A stretch of 18,838 nucleotides of DNA, taken from positions 1-18,838 of the forward strand of contig SAUS01000052.1 in assembly GCA_004000625.1 (NCBI GenBank), written 5' to 3'. The position numbers were made by a program, and so were the translations under genes. Below, in pieces: positions 14,193 to 18,838 of this stretch. How positions within the stretch are numbered: the first letter of the stretch is position 1; every line of letters begins with the position of its first letter. The stretch comes from Candidatus Cibiobacter qucibialis. GTDB lineage: Bacteria; Bacillota; Clostridia; Oscillospirales; Ruminococcaceae. A model generated the notes under the pieces. The model saw only the letters and a list, made by a program, of their open reading frames with translations. It did no database searches and had not been told where the DNA came from.

Positions 14193-14222
14193 TCAAATTG
14201 ATTTTAAGCGGTGCCGGGCTGC

Positions 14223-15473
14223 TTAATAATTGTCCCGCACCTTTTTGCTCATCTTGCGCCAGATGTTAAAGCCGGAAATTGCAATGGCCCCCAGCAGGAA
14301 CACCACGATCAGCCAGCCGCTGCCGGATTCATCGTAGCTCTTCATCTCACTCCATTTAGCGTCCATTTCGGCGTTGATGTCATCCGGCAAGGTCACAAAG
14401 ACTTCCGCCTTATTCATCACTTCATCGCTGGGGTAAGCGATCGGGCTGTACTTCAAATCATCGTCCAGCCGCTCCCACACTTCGGTGATGGGGGTGGAGT
14501 AGCCGATGAAGTCACAATTCTGGTAGCCGACATCCGGTTCACACATAAAGTTGATGAACATTTCGGCGGCTTCCTTATGTTTGCTGGAGGCCGGGATGCA
14601 CATGCTGTCCACAAAGAAGTTGACGCCCTCCTCCGGCGAAACGAACGCCAGATCCGGGTTTTCATCGATCATGGTCAGGGCATCGCCCGCATAATACGGG
14701 GCCATGGCAGCTTCGCCGCCCTCCATTTTATCGAAGATCTCATCCATAACATAGGCCTGCACTACAGATTTCTGAGCCTGCAGTTCCTTCATTACGTCGT
14801 CTACTTCTTCCACGCTGGAAGGGTTCAGCGAAAAGCCCATCTTTTTAGCTGCAATAGCGTAAGCATCGCGGGAGTTATTGAACATCAGCACATTACCGGC
14901 GTACTCCACATCCCACAGGTCCGCCCAGGATGTGGGCGGTTCTTCCACCATGGTGGTGTTATAAATAATGCCGGTGGTGCCCCAGGTATACGGCACACTG
15001 TAAGTATTATCAGGGTCATAGCTCCAGCCGAGGTAATTCTCGCCGATGTTGGCCATATTGGGGATGTTATCGTAATCCAGCTCGGCCAGCATGTTTTCGG
15101 CAATCATTTTGCCCACCATGTAGTCAGACGGCACGATCACATCATAACTGGCGCCGCCGGATTTCATTTTGGCATACAGGCTCTCGTTGGAGTCAAAGGT
15201 GGTATAGTTGACCTTGATACCGGTCAGGTCCTCGAAAGCCGAAATCACGTTCACGCTGTCATCGGAACCATCCGAGATATACAGGCCCCAGTTATACACG
15301 TTCAGGGTCAGATGGTCGTTGGCAAAGCGGGTCCAATCGTAATCGGCAGAAACCGAGATATCCTCGTTGACCTCCAGCATCTCCCCTTCCGCTGCATAAG
15401 CAGGCAGGGTGCAGGCAAGGCTTAGGGCTGCGCCCAAGGCAGCGCTGACAACCGCGCGGGTAAACTGTTTCAT
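14223..15473 (-). CDS. potD: Spermidine/putrescine-binding protein PotD with C-terminal membrane anchor
   Basis: A 416-aa extracellular solute-binding protein of the PotD family. A signal peptide (about 1-27, ending LPAYA-A) is followed by the binding domain with NVYNWGLYI, YDVIVPSDYM and PYTWGTTGIIYN, all PotD-type segments. Most Firmicutes PotD proteins are lipoproteins; here Cys21 sits in a poor lipobox (S-L-A-C). Instead residues about 387-405 form a hydrophobic helix followed by a basic tail (RKMSKKVRDNY), so the protein is probably anchored by its C-terminus. AGGGGGT precedes the ATG. It is the last gene of the operon, 15 nt after potC. Polyamine specificity is inferred from the family and operon. 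Confidence 0.93.
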   Translation of the reverse strand: MKQFTRAVVSAALGAALSLACTLPAYAAEGEMLEVNEDISVSADYDWTRFANDHLTLNVYNWGLYISDGSDDSVNVISAFEDLTGIKVNYTTFDSNESLYAKMKSGGASYDVIVPSDYMVGKMIAENMLAELDYDNIPNMANIGENYLGWSYDPDNTYSVPYTWGTTGIIYNTTMVEEPPTSWADLWDVEYAGNVLMFNNSRDAYAIAAKKMGFSLNPSSVEEVDDVMKELQAQKSVVQAYVMDEIFDKMEGGEAAMAPYYAGDALTMIDENPDLAFVSPEEGVNFFVDSMCIPASSKHKEAAEMFINFMCEPDVGYQNCDFIGYSTPITEVWERLDDDLKYSPIAYPSDEVMNKAEVFVTLPDDINAEMDAKWSEMKSYDESGSGWLIVVFLLGAIAISGFNIWRKMSKKVRDNY

Positions 15474-15488
15474 CTCTGCTTACCCCCT

Positions 15489-16331
15489 TCACTGTTCGGC
15501 CGCAGCGCGGCGGATGGCCTTCTGGTTGCGCTTGTAGGCGCGGGAATCCATAGCGTTGGAGGTAAGGATGATTGCCAGAATGACCAGGAACATGATGGCA
15601 GACAGCGCGTTGATCTCCGGGCTGACCTTTTTGCGGGTCATGGAGTAGATGGCAATGGGCAGGGTTTGCATGGTGCCGCAGTTGAAGTAAGAGATCATGA
15701 AATCATCAATGGAGTAAGTCAGGCAGATCAGGAATGCCGACATGATGGCCGGGCTGAGCTGCGGCAGAATGACCTTGAAGAACGCCTGGCGCGGGGTGCA
15801 GCCCAGGTCCAGGGCGGCATTGTACAGGCTGCCGTCCAGCTGGCGCAGCTTGGGGCCAACGTTAAAGATAACATATGGTACGTTGAAGGTGATATGCGCA
15901 ATCAGCAGAGTGCTCCAGCCGAACACTCCATTCTCGCCGCCAATGCCCATTTTTTGCACGATGACGAACAGCAGCATGAGGGAAACGCCGGTGATGATTT
16001 CCGGGTTGACAACCGGGACATAACTGATGTTATTGATAATCAGCTGTGCCTTGCGGCTCATGGCGTTGATGCCGATGGTGGCCAGGGTGCCCAGCACCGT
16101 GGCAATGATAGCCGAAACAAATGCCAATACCAGCGAAAGCCCCAAAGCGGAAAGGATCATCTCATTATGGAACAGGCTGGCATACCATTTTAAGGAAAAA
16201 CCGGTAAATACCGCACGGCTCTTATTTTCGTTAAAGCTGTAGGCGATGAGGACCGCGATGGGCAGGTACATAAACCCGAACACCAGCACCAGGTAGGTGC
16301 GCTGCAGCAAATGCTTATACTGTGTTTTCAT
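15489..16331 (-). CDS. potC: Polyamine ABC transporter permease PotC
   Basis: A 280-aa inner-membrane permease of the PotC type, with about six helices. The EAA loop that contacts the ATPase is AALDLGCTPRQAFFKVILP (172-190). The protein ends in a basic tail. Its ATG overlaps the last base of the potB stop codon (TAATG), a strict translational coupling. Together with PotB it forms the membrane channel of the PotABCD importer. Confidence 0.96.
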   Translation of the reverse strand: MKTQYKHLLQRTYLVLVFGFMYLPIAVLIAYSFNENKSRAVFTGFSLKWYASLFHNEMILSALGLSLVLAFVSAIIATVLGTLATIGINAMSRKAQLIINNISYVPVVNPEIITGVSLMLLFVIVQKMGIGGENGVFGWSTLLIAHITFNVPYVIFNVGPKLRQLDGSLYNAALDLGCTPRQAFFKVILPQLSPAIMSAFLICLTYSIDDFMISYFNCGTMQTLPIAIYSMTRKKVSPEINALSAIMFLVILAIILTSNAMDSRAYKRNQKAIRRAAAEQ

Positions 16332-17152
16332 TACATCACGCCCTCCATTTCCTCTTCGTCAAAGCTGGAGGTAAAGCTCATGCAGAGCAGAACGATCACC
16401 ATCAGCACAAGGCTCATGGCAGAGCCGAGATTCAGGTTGTAAGAGTTGCCAAGGAACTGCAGCTCGATCAAGTCGCCAATCAGCAGGTTAGCGCCGCCGC
16501 CCAGCATACGGCTGATAATAAAGGTGGAAACCGCCGGAACAAACACCATGGTAATGCCGGTGGCAATGCCGGGCTTGCTCAGCGGGATCAGCACGCGGCC
16601 TAAAATCTGGAACACATTGGCTCCCAGGTCCTGCGCAGCTTCCACCACAGAATTGTCAATCTTGGTCATGGCGGTGTACAGCGGCAGGATCATATACGGC
16701 AGGTAGTTATACACCATGCCCAGTACCACGGCGCCGGAGGTATTGATCATATTAAAGGGGCCGATGCCGAACAGGCCCAACAGCTTGTTGATCAGGCCGT
16801 TTTTTTCCAGCAGGGTCATCCACGCATAGGTGCGCAGCAAAAAGTTCATCCACATGGGTAGCATGACCAGCATCAGCATAATATGCTGTTTATTGGCGCG
16901 CAGCCGACTGAGGAAATACCCCACCGGGAACGCCAGCACCAGGCAGATGATGGTAGCCTCCGCCGCAAGCAGCAGGCTGCGGCCAAAAACCGAGGCGTAC
17001 CGCCCAATACTGGTCAGGTTGGCAAGGGTAACCTGGCCGTCACTGTTGGTCAGGGCATACCACACAACAATGCCCAGCGGCACCACAATAAACAGGACCA
17101 TCCACACCAGGTACGGTGCGGCAGCCCAGCGCGAAGCTTTGGAACGCAGCAT
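16331..17152 (-). CDS. potB: Polyamine ABC transporter permease PotB
   Basis: A 273-aa permease with about six helices and the EAA loop AAQDLGANVFQILGRVLIP (172-190). The frame is open to 17200, but the ATG at 17152 (MLRSKASRW) is chosen: GAGGAGG lies 10 nt upstream, and it starts 4 nt after the potA stop, avoiding a 44-nt overlap. It carries an acidic C-terminus (DEEEMEGVM). It pairs with PotC in the importer. Confidence 0.95.
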   Translation of the reverse strand: MLRSKASRWAAAPYLVWMVLFIVVPLGIVVWYALTNSDGQVTLANLTSIGRYASVFGRSLLLAAEATIICLVLAFPVGYFLSRLRANKQHIMLMLVMLPMWMNFLLRTYAWMTLLEKNGLINKLLGLFGIGPFNMINTSGAVVLGMVYNYLPYMILPLYTAMTKIDNSVVEAAQDLGANVFQILGRVLIPLSKPGIATGITMVFVPAVSTFIISRMLGGGANLLIGDLIELQFLGNSYNLNLGSAMSLVLMVIVLLCMSFTSSFDEEEMEGVM

Positions 17153-17156
17153 CCCA

Positions 17157-18197
17157 TCACACCTCCTCGCGGGACATGATGTGAATTTCATCCGGGCCAA
17201 TGTTCATGCCGATCAGCTCGCCCGGCTGGCTGGCCTGGGTGGAGTGGATCAGCCATTCTTTGCCTTCCACGTCAACGTGCATTTCAAAATGCACGCCCTT
17301 GAAGATCACCTCGCGCACAAGGCCTGTCAGCTTGCCGGCGGACGGCGGAACGATATCCACGTCCTCCGGGCGGATAACCACCTGCACCGGCTCGCGCGGC
17401 TTGAAGCCGCGGTCCACGCAGGCAAATTCCTGCCCGCCAAAGCTGACAAGGAAGTCTTTTTCCATAATGCCGTCCACAATGTTGGAATCGCCGATGAACT
17501 TGGCAACAAAGGCATTGCGCGGCTCGTTATAAATATCCTGCGGGCTGCCGATCTGCTGGATGTTGCCCTTGTTCATGACAACAACGGTATCGGACATGGT
17601 CAGAGCTTCTTCCTGGTCGTGGGTAACGTACACAAAGGTAATATTCATCTCACGCTGCAGGCGTTTGAGTTCCAGCTGCATTTCCTTGCGCAGCTTCAGG
17701 TCCAAAGCACCAAGCGGTTCGTCCAGCAGCAGAACACGGGGCTGGTTGACCAGGCTGCGGGCAATGGCCACGCGCTGCTGCTGGCCGCCGGACAGCTGGT
17801 TGATGCTGCGGCGCTCAAAGCCGCGCAGGCCCACGGTTTCCAGCATTTCCAGCACTTTGGGGCGGATGGTTTCCTCCGGCAGCTTTTTCAGCCGCAGACC
17901 AAAGGCCACGTTCTCGTACACGTTCAGGTGCGGGAACAGTGCGTATTTCTGGAACACGGTATTCACCTGCCGCTTATACGGCGGTACCGAGGCGATATCC
18001 TTGCCATCGAAAAAGACATTGCCCGATTTTGGGGTAATAAACCCGGCGATCACACGCAAGGTGGTTGTTTTGCCGCAGCCGGAAGGGCCAAGGAACGTAA
18101 CAAACTCCTTATCGTGGATGTCAAGGGAAAGTTCGTCCAGGATTCTTTCCCCGTCAAAATCGACGACAATGTCTTTCAGTGATACAATTTCATTCAT
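17157..18197 (-). CDS. potA: Polyamine ABC transporter ATPase PotA
   Basis: A 346-aa ABC ATPase. Walker A is GPSGCGKT (37-44), the Q-loop VFQKYALFP (81-89), the signature LSGGQQQR (135-142), Walker B VLLLDEP (155-161) and the switch His in VTHDQEEAL (191-199). A C-terminal TOBE domain (about 266-346) is typical of PotA/CysA-type importers. The frame is open to 18404; the ATG at 18197 is chosen because AAAGGGGGA lies about 11 nt before it and the upstream residues are not protein-like. First gene of potABCD, driven from the promoter at 18396-18423. Confidence 0.96.
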   Translation of the reverse strand: MNEIVSLKDIVVDFDGERILDELSLDIHDKEFVTFLGPSGCGKTTTLRVIAGFITPKSGNVFFDGKDIASVPPYKRQVNTVFQKYALFPHLNVYENVAFGLRLKKLPEETIRPKVLEMLETVGLRGFERRSINQLSGGQQQRVAIARSLVNQPRVLLLDEPLGALDLKLRKEMQLELKRLQREMNITFVYVTHDQEEALTMSDTVVVMNKGNIQQIGSPQDIYNEPRNAFVAKFIGDSNIVDGIMEKDFLVSFGGQEFACVDRGFKPREPVQVVIRPEDVDIVPPSAGKLTGLVREVIFKGVHFEMHVDVEGKEWLIHSTQASQPGELIGMNIGPDEIHIMSREEV

Positions 18198-18207
18198 TTT
18201 TACTGCA

Positions 18208-18306
18208 TCCCCCTTTGCGGAATTTAGTCCCACCTCGGGCCTCCTTGATGCCGGCTCGCCGGCTTTTCCCGGTGGGTCAGCGCCAATTATGCCGCCCCGC
18301 AAAAGG
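18208..18306 (-). promoter_or_regulatory. Candidate cis-regulatory leader that can hide the potA ribosome binding site
   Basis: In the minus-strand RNA, CCUUUUGCGG (18306-18297) is complementary, with one bulged U, to CCGCAAAGG (18220-18212), which overlaps the potA Shine-Dalgarno AAAGGGGGA. Between the two arms lies a large hairpin: CCCACC/GGTGGG (18276-18271 with 18234-18229), GGG/CCC inside it, and GCCGG-CGAG-CCGGC at its tip. A promoter-distal leader of about 190 nt with a foldable ribosome-binding-site block suggests regulated translation, perhaps by polyamine. It is not a class I recognise, and folding was by eye. Confidence 0.45.
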
Positions 18307-18395
18307 TTTGTTACACCACCGCAAACGCGGCAGCTGCAGCAGCACATACAACGCCAATGTGTTCTGATGTTTAACAGATGCAACACACAAGCTTC

Positions 18396-18423
18396 ATTAT
18401 ACATTGTTTTGGGGGGCTGTCAA
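18396..18423 (-). promoter_or_regulatory. Near-consensus promoter of potABCD
   Basis: TTGACA (18423-18418), 16-nt spacer with a CCCCCC run, TATAAT (18401-18396). Both hexamers are perfect sigma-A consensus. The start would be near 18389, leaving a leader of about 190 nt. Confidence 0.85.
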
Positions 18424-18597
18424 CAATTATTTCACATTTTTCCGGTTTTTTACATGGGGATGGCAAAAAGTCAGCTTATTTTCTGTCTTGCTCCACCGTT
18501 TTTTCCCTGTCCGTCCGGTATTATTCCCCTGTTCTCCCGCTGCCGTCTGCATCAAAATTAACAGGTGTCGTTCGCAGTTATTTTTGTCATTTCACAC

Positions 18598-18700
18598 CAC
18601 AGGGGCGCGCATTGTGCGCCCGCGACCGTTTACAATATTTCAGGGTAAAATGCCACTTTCTGCCCGCCATGCAGGCCGATGACGAGCATCGGCCCCTACA
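18598..18700. repeat. REP-like pair of inverted hairpins
   Basis: Two GC-rich hairpins with matching outer ends: GGGCGC/GCGCCC (18603-18608 with 18616-18621) and GGCCGATG/CATCGGCC (18674-18681 with 18687-18694). The outer borders are inverted copies of each other around AGGGGC. The layout resembles bacterial REP/BIME or MITE-like extragenic repeats; I recall AGGGGC-bordered extragenic repeats in related genomes. Only this one copy is in the window. The remainder of 18424-18776 shows no gene. Confidence 0.5.
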
Positions 18701-18775
18701 AATAAATTTTGTGCCCGGTGCTTTCCCTGTAAGGTAAGTAACCCCATTATTCTGCCGGGCAAAATGCAGATTTTT

Positions 18776-18838
18776 AAGGCAATACCGCATAATTCTAAGT
18801 GCCGATACGGCGAGCGAGGTGCGGCAGCTGCTAAGCCA
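18776..18838 (-). repeat. Partial copy of the MITE-like repeat, inverted (copy 3)
   Basis: The reverse complement of 18776-18838 matches 12136-12198 and, almost perfectly, 42-104. It is the terminal 63 bases of the element in inverted orientation, cut by the window end. Confidence 0.9.

Noticed and set aside
18297..18306. A known riboswitch class (guanidine, T-box) for the potA leader.
   Set aside because: None of the conserved core sequences of those classes was found; only the general shape is suggestive.
1..18838. CRISPR array, phage genes, toxin-antitoxin or restriction system.
   Set aside because: No regularly spaced repeats and no matching protein families were seen on either strand.

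Overview
The window looks like a Gram-positive, GC-rich Clostridia chromosome. The gene families, AGGAGG-type ribosome binding sites and protein style suggest the Oscillospiraceae/Ruminococcaceae, close to Faecalibacterium, Subdoligranulum and Gemmiger. That placement is an inference from protein resemblance; no marker gene was searched. Both ends fall inside copies of one dispersed repeat, so this is probably a contig bounded by repeats.

Left half (about 235-6787, minus strand): a housekeeping run phoH - ybeY - dgkA - era - yqzL-like - recO - mutS2. It is a reduced form of the Bacillus yqfC-yqfD-phoH-yqfF-ybeY-dgkA-cdd-era-yqzL-recO cluster, covering ribosome and RNA maturation, lipid carrier recycling and DNA repair. 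yqfF and cdd are missing. The yqzL-like ORF overlaps the start of recO. The run is transcribed from promoters near 6904-7017, back to back with a plus-strand tRNA-Thr(CGT) that has its own promoter and terminator.

Middle (7291-11758): a minus-strand pair with its own promoter (a 73-aa four-cysteine protein and a polytopic membrane protein), then a minus-strand YlbJ-like sporulation membrane protein. Divergent from it lie yqfC and yqfD, the two sporulation genes that normally precede phoH, followed by a Nudix hydrolase with its own promoter.

Right half (11759-18838): a complete 290-bp MITE-like repeat, a small lipoprotein, and a gene-free stretch with a convincing minus-strand promoter and terminator that I read as a candidate small RNA with a CU-rich, anti-Shine-Dalgarno-like segment. 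Then come an acyl-ACP thioesterase and a complete potABCD-type polyamine ABC transporter operon (minus strand). The operon starts from a near-consensus promoter and has a leader of about 190 nt that can fold to hide the potA ribosome binding site. PotD carries an unusual C-terminal membrane helix. The last 580 bases hold that leader, a REP-like pair of hairpins and an inverted partial copy of the 290-bp repeat.

Most novel-looking signals: the candidate small RNA and its promoter 15-mer shared with the phoH upstream region, the potA leader, the MITE-like repeat, and the anchored PotD. No defence system, phage or transposase gene was seen.
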